DNA from: Streptomyces griseosporeus | Lineage (GTDB): Bacteria > Actinomycetota > Actinomycetes > Streptomycetales > Streptomycetaceae | Length of the DNA stretch: 64,000 nucleotides | Direction: 5' to 3' | NCBI RefSeq assembly: GCF_014656055.1 | Contig: NZ_BNBR01000001.1 | Coordinates: forward strand, 1,943,165-2,007,164 | In this document: one piece after another, positions 8,566-17,377 of the stretch | Numbering within the stretch: position 1 is the stretch's first letter | How the letters are laid out: the number at the start of each line of letters is the position of its first letter | Translations under genes and position numbers: made by a program | The notes under the pieces: generated by a model | What the model was told of the DNA's origin: nothing | Databases searched by the model: none | Seen by the model: the letters and a program-made list of their open reading frames with translations, nothing else

Positions 8566-9146
8566 GGGTTCACCTCGAAGGCGCGGGCGCGGCGGATCTG
8601 GTCCGGGTCGCTCATGGCGGCCTGGATCTCCTCCTTGCGGCCGTGGTCGATGAAGTGGTCGACCTTGACCTCGATGAAGAGGGCGTCGGCCCGCACGGCG
8701 ACGGGCCCGTCGGGGCCGCCGATGCGTCCGGTGGCCGTCGAGTAGATCTTGCGGCCGGCCACGGCGGTCACCTCGGCCTGGAGGTGGAGCGTGGTGCCGA
8801 CCGGCACGGGCCGCACGAAGTCGGTCTCCAGCCGTCCGGTGACGGCGATCGTGCGCAGCAGCCAGTTCAGCGAGCCGAGGGTCTCGTCGAGGGCGGTGGC
8901 CAGGACGCCGCCGTGGGCCAGACCGGGAGCGCCCTGGTGGGCGGGCTGCACGGTGAACTCGGCGGTGATGCTGACGCCCTGACCGGCGCGGGCCGCCAGG
9001 TGCAGTCCGTGTGCCTGCCCGCCGCCGCAGCCGAAACAGTGTTCGTAGTGGGCGCCGAGGAGTTCGCCCGGGGCGGGTGCCTCGGGGTGGCGCACCGGTT
9101 TCACGGCGTCGGCCGGGGGCTGAAGGGCTGGGGAAGTACCACTCAC
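8562..9146 (-). CDS. PaaI-type hotdog-fold thioesterase
   Basis: A 194-residue protein with a single hotdog domain. The N-terminus has a Cys pair (EHCFGCG), then the hotdog helix HGGVLATALDETLG, whose His-Gly-Gly and Asp/Glu are the usual catalytic region of the PaaI/4HBT family that hydrolyses acyl-CoA esters. The substrate cannot be predicted. GTG 9146 is chosen because the frame upstream overlaps the divergent DUF3093 gene and looks non-coding. It is first in the operon with dut and DUF3710, and overlaps the dut start by 4 bp. Confidence 0.8.
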   Translation of the reverse strand: MSGTSPALQPPADAVKPVRHPEAPAPGELLGAHYEHCFGCGGGQAHGLHLAARAGQGVSITAEFTVQPAHQGAPGLAHGGVLATALDETLGSLNWLLRTIAVTGRLETDFVRPVPVGTTLHLQAEVTAVAGRKIYSTATGRIGGPDGPVAVRADALFIEVKVDHFIDHGRKEEIQAAMSDPDQIRRARAFEVNP

Positions 9147-9204
9147 AGGCGCAGACCTTACCCGCGCGCCGGCACAGTCCGGACACCGTGCCAAGCTTGG
9201 CTCC

Positions 9205-9666
9205 ATGCAGCACTCCGCCACCCCGTACGAAGAACGCCTCACCGCCCCCCGCTCGTGGTGGCTGATCTCCTTCCTGGTGGGCCTCGCCCTGGCGCTGATC
9301 CTGCTGCCCTTCGGCACGCTGCCGATGCTGGGCGGGCTGGTCGGCGGGACCGCGGCGGCGGCCGTGACGGCCAGCGCGTACGGCTCGGTCCGCATCCGCG
9401 TGGTGGGCGACCTGCTGATCGCGGGCGAGGCGAAGATCCCGGTGGCGGCCCTGGGCGACGCGGAGATCCTTGACGCCGAGGAGGCGCGCGCCTGGCGCAC
9501 CTACAAGGCCGACACACGCGCCTTCCTGCTGCTGCGTGCCTACGTCCCCACGGCACTGAAGGTCGAGGTCACCGACCCGGCCGACCCGACGCCGTACCTG
9601 TACCTGTCGACGCGGGAGCCGGAGCGGCTGGCGCAGGCGCTGCAGGCGGCGAGGGCCGCCGCGTAA
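9205..9666 (+). CDS. DUF3093 family membrane protein
   Basis: A 153-residue protein with two membrane helices near the N-terminus (about residues 17-38 and 42-60, rich in Leu/Ala/Gly) followed by a soluble beta-rich domain (SVRIRVVGDLLIAGEAKIPV.., LKVEVTDPADPTPYLYLSTREPERLA). It matches DUF3093, an actinobacterial family of unknown function that is regularly found divergent from dut. It is transcribed away from the thioesterase-dut operon. Confidence 0.85.
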   Translation: MQHSATPYEERLTAPRSWWLISFLVGLALALILLPFGTLPMLGGLVGGTAAAAVTASAYGSVRIRVVGDLLIAGEAKIPVAALGDAEILDAEEARAWRTYKADTRAFLLLRAYVPTALKVEVTDPADPTPYLYLSTREPERLAQALQAARAAA

Positions 9667-9731
9667 AGCGCGGGCCGCCTTCCCCGAGGTGAGGCCGCCG
9701 CACGGCGGCAACGCTCCGGGCCCGGGTCAGG

Positions 9732-10673
9732 TCACCCGAGGTCCTTGGTGATCTCGTCCATGCTCACCGGCTTGTCGGGCTGCTCCAGCGGCGGCAGGCC
9801 GGACAGCTCCTCCCAGGGCACCTGGATCTTGCGCAGGTCACCCCGGATGCGCGCGGCGAGCTTTCTGGTCTCGCGCCGGTTCATGAGGGCGCCCACCGCC
9901 GCCCCGACCATGAACGGCATGAGGTTGGGCAGGTCGCGCACCAGCCGCTTCATGATCTGCTGGCGCAGTTCGCGCTTCATCTGGCCGCCGAGAGCGGAGT
10001 TGAACGTCGACGGCTTCATCACGTCGATACCGCGCTCACCCGACCACGAGCGCAGGTAGAGGGTGCTGCGCTCCTTGAGGTTGCCGGGCGGGCGTACGCC
10101 GTACACCTCGTGGAGTTCGGCGATGAGCTTCAGCTCGATCGCCGCCACGCCGGTGATCTCCGCGGCCAGTTCGGTCGGCATCGCGGGCGGCACGGGCAGC
10201 ATGGCGGCGGCGCCGACGCCGGCGCCGACCGTGGAGGTCGCGCGGGCCGCGCCCGCCACGAGCTTGTCCGCGAGCTGTTCGGGGCCGAGGCCCGGGAACT
10301 GCCGGCGGAGCGTCGCGAGGTCCCGCACGGGCACGCGCGGGGCCAGCTCGATGATCCGGTCGGCGAGGTACGACAGCCCGGCCCTGGCGCGGCTGCCGCC
10401 CTTGCGGGCGCCCTCCCGGGCCAGGTCCCCGGCCTTGTGCCGGATCGCCGCCGTCCTGCGCCTCGCTACGGGCGCAGGACGCTGCGCAGGCGCCGGGACG
10501 CCGTCCCGGTCGCCCGTCGTTTCGAGCGAGGCCGTCCCCGACGATCCTGTGGAGGACGTCGTACCGGTGTGGCCTCGCTCGTCGTCACGCACGCCGTGGG
10601 GGCCGTCGGACGGCCCCGGGTCCGCTTTCCACCGTGGGAAGCGGCGCTTCCGGGAAGGGGTCGAGCCAGTCAC
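9732..10673 (-). CDS. Conserved hypothetical protein, EcsC-like core
   Basis: A 313-residue protein. Residues 1-95 are polar, basic and low-complexity. The core (about 110-270) contains a hydrophobic glycine-rich stretch (STVGAGVGAAAMLPVPPAMPTELAAEITGVAAIELKLIAEL) and EVYGV..ERSTLYLRSW, a pattern resembling the EcsC family. A second hydrophobic patch (NLMPFMVGAAVGALMNRRETRKLA) suggests membrane contact. EcsC proteins are linked to ABC exporters in Firmicutes, but no such link is visible here. The GTG start lies 14 bp after the DUF4193 stop, implying co-transcription. The EcsC resemblance is by eye and uncertain. Confidence 0.6.
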   Translation of the reverse strand: MTGSTPSRKRRFPRWKADPGPSDGPHGVRDDERGHTGTTSSTGSSGTASLETTGDRDGVPAPAQRPAPVARRRTAAIRHKAGDLAREGARKGGSRARAGLSYLADRIIELAPRVPVRDLATLRRQFPGLGPEQLADKLVAGAARATSTVGAGVGAAAMLPVPPAMPTELAAEITGVAAIELKLIAELHEVYGVRPPGNLKERSTLYLRSWSGERGIDVMKPSTFNSALGGQMKRELRQQIMKRLVRDLPNLMPFMVGAAVGALMNRRETRKLAARIRGDLRKIQVPWEELSGLPPLEQPDKPVSMDEITKDLG

Positions 10674-10686
10674 GGCCGACCCGTCC

Positions 10687-10983
10687 TCAGTCGCAGTCGC
10701 GGCAGATCGGCTGACCGTTCTTCTCCCGGGCCAGCTGGCTGCGGTGGTGCACCAGGAAGCAGCTCATGCAGGTGAACTCGTCCTGCTGCTTGGGCAGGAC
10801 CCGAACAGCCAGCTCCTCGTTGGACAGGTCGGCGCCGGGGAGCTCCAGGCCCTCCGCGGCCTCGAACTCGTCGACGTCGACCGAGGACGCGGACTTGTCG
10901 TTCCGCCGGGCCTTCAGTTCTTCCAGGCTGTCCGAGTCGACGTCGTCGTCGGTCTTGCGTGGGGTGTCGTAGTCGGTTGCCAT
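10687..10983 (-). CDS. DUF4193 zinc-ribbon-like protein
   Basis: A 98-residue acidic protein. The N-terminal half is Asp/Glu/Ser-rich and probably disordered. The C-terminal half carries two Cys pairs (FTCMSCFLVHHRSQLA and ICRDCD, the last residues), a probable zinc ribbon. This is the DUF4193 family, widely conserved in Actinobacteria and of unknown function; M. tuberculosis Rv2699c is the counterpart in the dut-suhB-sigA neighbourhood. A strong GGAGGGGGAG ribosome site precedes the ATG. Confidence 0.88.
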   Translation of the reverse strand: MATDYDTPRKTDDDVDSDSLEELKARRNDKSASSVDVDEFEAAEGLELPGADLSNEELAVRVLPKQQDEFTCMSCFLVHHRSQLAREKNGQPICRDCD

Positions 10984-11378
10984 GTCGCTCTCCCCCTCCG
11001 GGTGTCTGCGGGTGTCTCCAGCGCACGTAACGCGTGAGAGGCCGGACTTGTGCCCGACCCGAGGCGGAGATTTTGCCTCACATCAAGGTCTGTTACTCAA
11101 TCGACACCCAACCGGACTCCTCAAGAGTGATCGGCTTGGATGGCGAACGGGACCGTACACGGTCCGTATGCCGCACTTCAAAGGCGTCTCACCGTGTACT
11201 TCCCGTGATCAGGACCCCCGAAAACCCGGACTTTCCAGGCTTTCCGGCGCTGGTCATGATCACGGAGAGTAGATGGCCGGAAATTCGTCCTTGTGATCGA
11301 TCACACACGGAGAGGACCGCCGAGTACCCGGGAAATTCAGCGCAAAGCGAACATCCCCGCGTGTGTCGCGACATGATC
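10984..11378. other. 395-bp intergenic region with repeated TGATC boxes
   Basis: The space between the DUF4193 start and the cutS stop holds no convincing gene. It contains a perfect 14-bp palindrome (TGTGATCGATCACA, 11292-11305), a 7-bp inverted repeat GGACCGT-AC-ACGGTCC (11150-11165), and further GTGATC/GATCAC elements near 11129, 11208 and 11252. It must include the DUF4193 promoter, but I could not place -35/-10 boxes with confidence. Confidence 0.5.
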
Positions 11379-12626
11379 TCAGAGAGGCAGGGTGACCCGC
11401 ATCTCCAGCCCACCCCCCTCACGCGGCGTGGCCGAGATGTGCCCGCCGTGCGCCCGCGCCACGGACCGGGCGATGGACAGGCCCAGGCCCACACCCTTGT
11501 CGCTGCCCGTACGGTCCGTGCGCAGCCGACGGAACGGCTCGAAGAGGTTGTCGATCTCGTACGCCGGCACGACCGGCCCGGTGTTCGACACCACGAGGAC
11601 CGCCTGGCCGTGCTGGACCTCGGTGGTGACCTCGACCCAGCCGCCCTCGGGGATGTTGTAGCGCACGGCGTTCTGCACCAGGTTCAGGGCGATCCGCTCC
11701 AGCAGGACGCCGTTGCCCTGGACCACCGCGGGCTCGCGCTTGCCGCGGATCTCGACGCCCTTGTCCGCCGCCTCGCCGTGCACCTGGTCGAGGGCCTGTC
11801 CCGCCACCTCGGCGAGGTCGACCGGCTTGCGCTCGACGATCTGGTTCTCGCTGCGGGCGAGCAGCAGCAGTCCCTCCACGAGCTGCTCACTGCGTTCGTT
11901 CGTCGCCAGCAGGGTCTTGCCGAGCTGCTGGAGCTCCATCGGGGCGCCGGGATCGGACAGGTGCACCTCCAGCAGCGTGCGGTTGATCGCCAGCGGGGTG
12001 CGCAGCTCGTGCGAGGCGTTGCCGACGAAGCGCTGCTGGGCGGTGAAGGCGCGCTGCAGGCGCTCCAGCATCTCGTCGAAGGTGTCGGCCAGCTCCTTCA
12101 GCTCGTCGTCCGGGCCGTCCAGCTCGATACGGCGGGACAGGTCGGAACCGGCCACCGCGCGTGCCGTGCGCGTGATCCGGCCCAGCGGGGACAGCACCCG
12201 GCCGGCCATCGCGTAGCCGAACGCGAACGCGATCACCGCCAGGCCCAGCAGGGCCAGCAGGGAACGGCTGAGCAGGTGGTCCAGCGCGACCCGGCGCTGC
12301 TGGTCGATGCAGGCGCTGATGGCCGCGTTGAACTCCGGCAGCGTCAGGTCGCCGGTGGTCACGGCCGGGCAGTTGTCGCTGGTGACCTTGATGTTCTGAC
12401 CGCCGACGATCTTGAACAGCGGTTCGTTCCCCGTGTTCAGCGCCTGGGCGGCCAGCAGATAGATGATCGACAGCAGCAGGATGCCGGCGATCAGGAACAT
12501 GCCGCCGTACAGCAGCGTGAGCCGTATGCGGATCGTCGGTCGCAGCCAGGGGAAGGCAGGCTCCGGCCTGCGGGGGTCCCAGGTGGGCTTCGGCGGCGCC
12601 TGGGGAGGCGCGGGAGTGGCGGCCAC
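11379..12626 (-). CDS. cutS: CutS sensor histidine kinase
   Basis: A 415-residue kinase. Membrane helices lie at about 36-60 and 120-142. The roughly 60-residue extracytoplasmic loop between them carries just two cysteines, C86 and C106. HAMP follows, then HisKA with H206 (NASHELRTPLA) and HATPase (NLVQNAVRYN, GVGLGLSIARSVARAHGG). It pairs with cutR directly upstream. GTG 12626 lies just after the cutR stop; no other in-frame start makes a better boundary. CutRS was first linked to antibiotic control in Streptomyces lividans, and more recent work ties it to protein-secretion or redox stress with a role for the sensor cysteines (from memory). Confidence 0.88.
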   Translation of the reverse strand: MAATPAPPQAPPKPTWDPRRPEPAFPWLRPTIRIRLTLLYGGMFLIAGILLLSIIYLLAAQALNTGNEPLFKIVGGQNIKVTSDNCPAVTTGDLTLPEFNAAISACIDQQRRVALDHLLSRSLLALLGLAVIAFAFGYAMAGRVLSPLGRITRTARAVAGSDLSRRIELDGPDDELKELADTFDEMLERLQRAFTAQQRFVGNASHELRTPLAINRTLLEVHLSDPGAPMELQQLGKTLLATNERSEQLVEGLLLLARSENQIVERKPVDLAEVAGQALDQVHGEAADKGVEIRGKREPAVVQGNGVLLERIALNLVQNAVRYNIPEGGWVEVTTEVQHGQAVLVVSNTGPVVPAYEIDNLFEPFRRLRTDRTGSDKGVGLGLSIARSVARAHGGHISATPREGGGLEMRVTLPL

Positions 12627-12631
12627 GCGGA

Positions 12632-13285
12632 TCAGATCCGGTAACCCGAGCCGGGAACGGTGACGATCACCGGGGGCTCGCCGAGCTTGCGGCGGAGCGT
12701 CATGACCGTCACGCGCACCACGTTGGTGAACGGGTCGGTGTTCTCGTCCCAGGCCTTCTCCAGCAGCTGCTCGGCCGAGACCACGGCGCCCTCGCTGCGC
12801 ATCAGGACCTCCAGGACGGCGAACTCCTTCGGGGCGAGCTGCACCTCCTTGCCGTCCCGGAAGACCTCGCGGCGGTTGGGGTCGAGCTTGATCCCGGCGC
12901 GCTCCAGCACCGGGGGCAGCGGCACACTCGTCCGCCGGCCGAGCGCACGCACGCGTGCGATGAGCTCGCTGAACGCGAAGGGCTTCGGAAGGTAGTCGTC
13001 GGCGCCGATCTCCAGACCCTCCACCCGGTCGCTGACGTCGCCGGACGCCGTCAGCATCAGCACGCGCGTGGGCATGCCGAGTTCGACGATCTTCCGGCAG
13101 ACGTCGTCGCCGTGCACGAGCGGGAGGTCGCGGTCGAGGACGACCACGTCGTAGTCGTTGACGCCGATGCGCTCCAGGGCGGCCGCACCGTCGTACACGA
13201 CGTCGACGGCCATGGCCTCCCGGCGCAGTCCGGTGGCCACCGCATCGGCGAGCAGCTGCTCGTCCTCGACGACGAGTACGCGCAC
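12632..13285 (-). CDS. cutR: CutR OmpR-family response regulator
   Basis: A 217-residue regulator, the same length as the known CutR. The receiver domain has E7/D8, phospho-acceptor D51 (VVVLDRDLPLVHGDD) and the KPF motif; an OmpR winged helix follows (about 120-217, LAPKEFAVLEVLMRSEGAVV, VVRVTVMTLRRKLG). GTG 13285 is chosen because GAGGAAGGA lies upstream; the longer frame to 13690 has no support. The stop is 5 bp from the cutS start, so the pair is one operon. Confidence 0.9.
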   Translation of the reverse strand: MRVLVVEDEQLLADAVATGLRREAMAVDVVYDGAAALERIGVNDYDVVVLDRDLPLVHGDDVCRKIVELGMPTRVLMLTASGDVSDRVEGLEIGADDYLPKPFAFSELIARVRALGRRTSVPLPPVLERAGIKLDPNRREVFRDGKEVQLAPKEFAVLEVLMRSEGAVVSAEQLLEKAWDENTDPFTNVVRVTVMTLRRKLGEPPVIVTVPGSGYRI

Positions 13286-13770
13286 GTCGCTTGTCCTTCC
13301 TCGGAACCGCCCGGGGCCATGACGGCACGCGGGCGGGAAATGCTGACGGGTTTGCTGGTCTCCATCCTGCCGCTTTCGGTCATAAACCGGTGGTAAGCCG
13401 AACTCCGGTGATCTTGAAGGGGAGGTGGGGGAATGCGGCGGCGGGCGGCGGGCAGGTGTCCCGCGGGAACGCCCGGCGGCCGGTGATCGTGCCGTCGCTG
13501 TGAACGGCCGCTCCCAGATTTCTTGGCGCCCGGAGGTTTCCGCGGTGTGGCCCGGGGGGAGGACGGCTTTACACCCCGCGATCACGCTCTGCTTGTGCCG
13601 CAGCACCATGCGGTACGTCGCTGTCCGCTTCCGCAGAGCGGGCGTGGGTGTCCGGCACCGTCGCCGCCCGGCTCGGGCAGCGCTGGGCACCTACGGGAGA
13701 CGTGATCGCCCCTTCTTGATCGGCACACCCCCGTGCCACCGACCCACGACCCAGGACGAGGGGGCGCAGC
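13286..13770. other. 485-bp divergent intergenic region
   Basis: Lies between cutR (leftward) and the 57-aa gene (rightward). Six-frame reading shows only short shadow frames. It should hold promoters for both genes. A somewhat AT-richer patch (GGTCATAAACCGGTGG, near 13378) is a candidate cutR promoter region, but no clear consensus boxes are seen. Confidence 0.4.
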
Positions 13771-13944
13771 ATGGACGCATTCACCGCAGGACTTCTGCAG
13801 CGCATAAAGGCGACCGAGTCCGACCTGACGCGGGCTCGTGACGAGGGCGACGACTTCCTTGTCGAGGTGGAGCAGTCGGAGCTCGACGACCTGCGCCGCC
13901 TGGCCGCCGAACACGGTGTGGAAGTCGGCGCGTACAGCGTCTGA
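13771..13944 (+). CDS. Small conserved-looking protein, 57 aa
   Basis: A 57-residue reading frame starting MDAFTAGLLQRIKATESDL and ending VGAYSV. It has a GAGGGGG ribosome site, strong GC bias at third positions, and is followed by a perfect 15-bp hairpin terminator, which together make it a real gene. It is acidic, predicted mostly helical, with no Cys or membrane segment. I recognise it as a type of short uncharacterised Streptomyces protein near the suhB-hemH region; no function is known to me. Confidence 0.7.
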   Translation: MDAFTAGLLQRIKATESDLTRARDEGDDFLVEVEQSELDDLRRLAAEHGVEVGAYSV

Positions 13945-13962
13945 CCCGGCCCACGGCACGAC

Positions 13963-14000
13963 AGCAGACCCCCGGCGGGATCCAGCGCCGGGGGTCTGCT
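13963..14000. terminator. Bidirectional hairpin terminator, perfect 15-bp stem
   Basis: Arms 13963-13977 and 13986-14000 are perfect complements with an 8-nt loop (GGATCCAG). It separates the 57-aa gene from the convergent inositol monophosphatase gene. Confidence 0.85.
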
Positions 14001-14027
14001 GCTGTCCGGGGGTCCTGAACGGTGGGG

Positions 14028-14834
14028 TCAGGCGCCGAAATCCACCAGAAGCCGCTGGAGGGGCTGGAAGACGGCCGGAGTGGCGGCGAGTGCGAGGGCG
14101 GCCGACGGGCGCTCTCCGGGGCGTCCACCGGTCACCGCGCCCGCTTCCCGGGCGATCAGGTCGCCCGCCGCGAGGTCCCACGGGTGCAGCCCGCGCTCGT
14201 AGTAGCCGTCCAGGCGGCCGGCGGCCACGTCGCACAGGTCGATCGCGGCCGAGCCGCCGCGGCGGATGTCCCGGACCAGCGGGACCAGCCGCCGGACCAC
14301 CTCGGCCTGCTGCTCGCGGACATCGGCCACGTAGTTGAACCCCGTCGAGACGAGGGCCTGGTCCAGGGGGGCCGCGGGGCGGCAGGACAGGCGGCGCTCG
14401 CCGTCCCAGGCGCCGGTGGCCCAGGCGCCGCCGCCCAGGACCGCGTGGTACGTCTCGCCGCGCATCGGGGCGGCGACGACGCCCGCGACGGTCTCGCCGT
14501 CCTGCTCGGCCGCGATGGAGACGGCCCAGGTGGGCAGCCCGTAGAGGTAGTTGACCGTGCCGTCGAGCGGGTCGATCACCCAGCGGATGCCGGTGCTGCC
14601 CTCGGTGGTGCCGCCCTCCTCGCCGAGGACGCCGTCGTCGGGGCGGCGCTCGGCGATCAGGCCCGTGATCAGCTTCTCCGCCGCGATGTCCATCTCGGTC
14701 ACCACGTCGACGGGGCTCGACTTGGTGTCGGCGACAGCGAGGTCGGCCGGGCGGCCGTCCCTGAGCAGGTCACCGGCGCGCCGGGCGGCCTCCAGGGCGA
14801 TCTCCAGCAGGTCCTTGTGCAGGGGGTCGGTCAC
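14028..14834 (-). CDS. Inositol monophosphatase family protein (SuhB-like)
   Basis: A 268-residue Mg-dependent phosphatase of the IMPase/FIG superfamily. Metal-site motifs are present: GEEGG, then WVIDPLDGTVNY (DPxDGT), then HPWDLAAGDLIAREAGA near the C-terminus. It would remove phosphate from inositol-1-phosphate or related sugar phosphates, feeding mycothiol and phosphatidylinositol synthesis; substrate is inferred from the family. GTG 14834 has GAGGAG upstream and sits 9 bp past the end of the ferrochelatase gene, so the two are co-transcribed. In M. tuberculosis suhB (Rv2701c) lies beside sigA. Confidence 0.88.
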   Translation of the reverse strand: MTDPLHKDLLEIALEAARRAGDLLRDGRPADLAVADTKSSPVDVVTEMDIAAEKLITGLIAERRPDDGVLGEEGGTTEGSTGIRWVIDPLDGTVNYLYGLPTWAVSIAAEQDGETVAGVVAAPMRGETYHAVLGGGAWATGAWDGERRLSCRPAAPLDQALVSTGFNYVADVREQQAEVVRRLVPLVRDIRRGGSAAIDLCDVAAGRLDGYYERGLHPWDLAAGDLIAREAGAVTGGRPGERPSAALALAATPAVFQPLQRLLVDFGA

Positions 14835-14842
14835 AGGTCTCC

Positions 14843-15970
14843 TCACGCGTAGGGGCTGTCGGCGCCCGCGGCGGCGGGACGGGGGGCGCGGGCCGGGCAG
14901 CAGCCGACCGGGCACAGGTCGTGGCTCGCGCCCAGCGCGCCGAGGGCGCAGGGGGTGACCCGCTCGCCGCGCTCGGAGCGGGCGCGTTCGAGGATCAGGT
15001 CACGGACCGCGGCGGCGAAGCGCGGGTCGGCGCCCACGGTGGCGGAGCGCCGCACCGGCAGGCCCAGTTCGGCGGCCTTGGCGGTGGCCTCCGTGTCGAG
15101 GTCGTACAGGACCTCCATGTGGTCGGAGACGAAGCCGATGGGGGCCATGACGACGGCCGGGACGCCCGCGGCGTGCCGCTCCTCCAGGTGGTCGCAGATG
15201 TCCGGCTCCAGCCACGGGATGTGCGGGGCGCCGGAACGGGACTGGTAGACGAGCTGCCAGGGGTGGTCGACGCCGGTGCGCTCGCGGACGGCGTCGGCGA
15301 TCAGCCGGGCCACGTCCAGGTGCTGCCTGACGTACGCCCCGCCGTCGCCGTGGTCCTCCGCCGGGCCGGAGGTGTCGGCTGCGGACGTCGGGATGGAGTG
15401 CGTGGTGAAGGCAATGTGGGCGCCGGAGCGCACCTCCTCGGGCAGGTCGGCCAGGGAGCGCAGGACGCCCTCGATCATCGGCTCGACGAAGCCCGGGTGG
15501 TTGAAGTAGTGGCGCAGCTTGTCGATCTTCGGCAGGCCGAGGCCCTCGGCCTCCAGCGTGGCGAGCGCGTCGGCCAGGTTCTCGCGGTACTGCCGGCAGC
15601 CCGAGTAGGAGGCGTACGCGCTCGTGGCCAGGACGAGGATGCGGCGGCGGCCGTCGCGCACCATCTCGCGCAGGGTGTCGGTGAGGTACGGCGCCCAGTT
15701 GCGGTTGCCCCAGTAGACCGGCAGGTCCAGGCCGTGGTCGGCGAAGTCCTTGCGGAGGGCGTCCAGCAGGGCGCGGTTCTGGTCGTTGATCGGGCTGACC
15801 CCGCCGAAGAGGAAGTAGTGCTGCCCGACTTCCTTCAGGCGTTCCTTGGGGATGCCGCGTCCTCGCGTCACGTTCTCCAGGAACGGGACCACGTCGTCCG
15901 GGCCCTCCGGGCCGCCGAAGGAGAGCAGGAGCAGGGCGTCGTAGGGAGTGGCATCGAGCGCGTCTGGCAT
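14843..15970 (-). CDS. hemH: Ferrochelatase (coproporphyrin ferrochelatase type)
   Basis: A 375-residue enzyme that inserts ferrous iron into the porphyrin ring. Visible motifs: [13 protein letters not shown] at the N-terminus, [11 protein letters not shown], the catalytic His in FTTHSIPTS, and the Glu in [14 protein letters not shown]. The C-terminal tail has several cysteines (TPCALG, LCPVGCC) that fit the [2Fe-2S] ligands known in actinobacterial ferrochelatases. Actinobacteria use the coproporphyrin-dependent heme route, so the substrate is most likely coproporphyrin III (gene name cpfC in that scheme). It is divergent from an MFS gene. Confidence 0.92.
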   Translation of the reverse strand: MPDALDATPYDALLLLSFGGPEGPDDVVPFLENVTRGRGIPKERLKEVGQHYFLFGGVSPINDQNRALLDALRKDFADHGLDLPVYWGNRNWAPYLTDTLREMVRDGRRRILVLATSAYASYSGCRQYRENLADALATLEAEGLGLPKIDKLRHYFNHPGFVEPMIEGVLRSLADLPEEVRSGAHIAFTTHSIPTSAADTSGPAEDHGDGGAYVRQHLDVARLIADAVRERTGVDHPWQLVYQSRSGAPHIPWLEPDICDHLEERHAAGVPAVVMAPIGFVSDHMEVLYDLDTEATAKAAELGLPVRRSATVGADPRFAAAVRDLILERARSERGERVTPCALGALGASHDLCPVGCCPARAPRPAAAGADSPYA

Positions 15971-16071
15971 GACTCGATCCTGCCACCCGCCACTGACAGC
16001 GGGAAAACGGCGGTGGCGTGCCCCGACGTGACCGGCGGGCCGTGCGGAGAGGGGCCCGGTAAACCAGGTGC

Positions 16072-16087
16072 GTAAGGGTGCCCTTAC
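16072..16087. promoter_or_regulatory. Perfect inverted repeat GTAAGGG-TG-CCCTTAC
   Basis: Seven-bp arms around a 2-bp spacer in the ferrochelatase/MFS divergent region, about 50 bp before the MFS start. It is well placed for a repressor of the exporter. No TetR or MarR gene is adjacent, so the binding protein is unknown. Confidence 0.45.
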
Positions 16088-16138
16088 CCGTAAGCTGTAT
16101 CGACCATCTACGCGCCTTACGGACCCTCCGGAGACCCC

Positions 16139-17377
16139 GTGCCCAGCCCCTACCGCGCCCTGTTCGCCGCCCCCGGCACCAAGGGCTTCGCCGCCGCGGG
16201 CTTCATCGGCCGTATGCCGCTGTCGATGATGGGCATTGGCGTGGTCACGATGATCTCCCAGCTCACCGGGCGGTACGGGCTCGCGGGCGGGCTGTCGGCG
16301 ACCATCGCGCTGGCGGCGGCGGTGCTCGGGCCGCAGGTGTCCCGGCTGGTGGACCGGCACGGGCAGCGCCGGGTGCTGCGCCCGGCGACGCTGGTGGCGC
16401 TCGCCGCGTCGGCGGGGCTGCTGCTGACCGCGCACTACGGCTGGCCGGACTGGCTGCTGTTCGTGTGCGCCGTCGGCATCGGCGCGGTGCCCAGCCTCGG
16501 CGCGATGATCCGGGCCCGCTGGGCGGCGCTGTACCGGGGCACGCCCCGACTGCACACCGCCTACTCGTTCGAGTCCGTGGTCGACGAGGTCTGCTTCATC
16601 TTCGGGCCGATCATCTCCATCGGGCTGTCCACGGCGTGGTTCCCGGAGGCGGGGCCGCTGCTGGCGGCCGGCTTCCTGGCGGTGGGCGTGTTCTGGCTGA
16701 CCGCGCAGCGGGCCACCGAGCCCGCGCCGCATCCGCGTGAGCGGCACGGCGGCGGCTCGGCGCTGCGCGCGGCCGGGCTCCAGGTGCTGGTGGCCACGTT
16801 CGTGGCGACCGGCGCGATCTTCGGGGCCGTCGACGTGGTCACCGTGGCCTTCGCCGAGGAACAGGGCCACAAGGCCGCCGCGAGCGTGGTGCTGGCGCTG
16901 TACGCCGCGGGATCGTGTGTGGCGGGGATCGTGTTCGGGCTGCTGCACTTCACCGGGGCGCCCGCCCGCCGCTGGCTCCTGGGCGTATGTGCCATGGCCG
17001 TGAGTATGATCCCCCTCCTACTGGTCGGAAACTTGCCGTTTCTGGCCGTGGCGCTCTTCGTGGCGGGCCTGTCCATCGCACCCACGATGATCACGACGAT
17101 GTCCCTGATCGAAGAGCACGTACCACGCGCGCATCTGACCGAGGGCATGACCTGGGTGAGCACCGGGCTCGCGGTCGGCGTCGCGCTCGGCTCGTCGGCG
17201 GCCGGCTGGGTGATCGACGCGGCCGGCGCACGGGCCGGGTACGGGGTTCCGGCGGTGTCCGGGGCCGTCGCGGTCGCGGTCGGTTTCCTCGGGTACCGCC
17301 GGCTCAGCAGGCCGGTTCCGCGTCGGGGAGGCACCGTTGAGCAGCACAGCGAGCGGCAAGAACGGCACGTGGCGTAA
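16139..17377 (+). CDS. Major facilitator superfamily transporter
   Basis: A 412-residue, roughly 12-helix transporter. The first loop motif appears as [16 protein letters not shown] (variant of the MFS motif A, G-x-x-x-D-R-x-G-R-R). A charged central loop ([17 protein letters not shown]) divides the two halves. The profile resembles drug or sugar efflux permeases; the substrate is not predictable. GTG 16139 has GGAG upstream. It overlaps the next gene by 41 bp, so the two are translationally linked. A candidate operator lies at 16072-16087. Confidence 0.85.
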   Translation: MPSPYRALFAAPGTKGFAAAGFIGRMPLSMMGIGVVTMISQLTGRYGLAGGLSATIALAAAVLGPQVSRLVDRHGQRRVLRPATLVALAASAGLLLTAHYGWPDWLLFVCAVGIGAVPSLGAMIRARWAALYRGTPRLHTAYSFESVVDEVCFIFGPIISIGLSTAWFPEAGPLLAAGFLAVGVFWLTAQRATEPAPHPRERHGGGSALRAAGLQVLVATFVATGAIFGAVDVVTVAFAEEQGHKAAASVVLALYAAGSCVAGIVFGLLHFTGAPARRWLLGVCAMAVSMIPLLLVGNLPFLAVALFVAGLSIAPTMITTMSLIEEHVPRAHLTEGMTWVSTGLAVGVALGSSAAGWVIDAAGARAGYGVPAVSGAVAVAVGFLGYRRLSRPVPRRGGTVEQHSERQERHVA

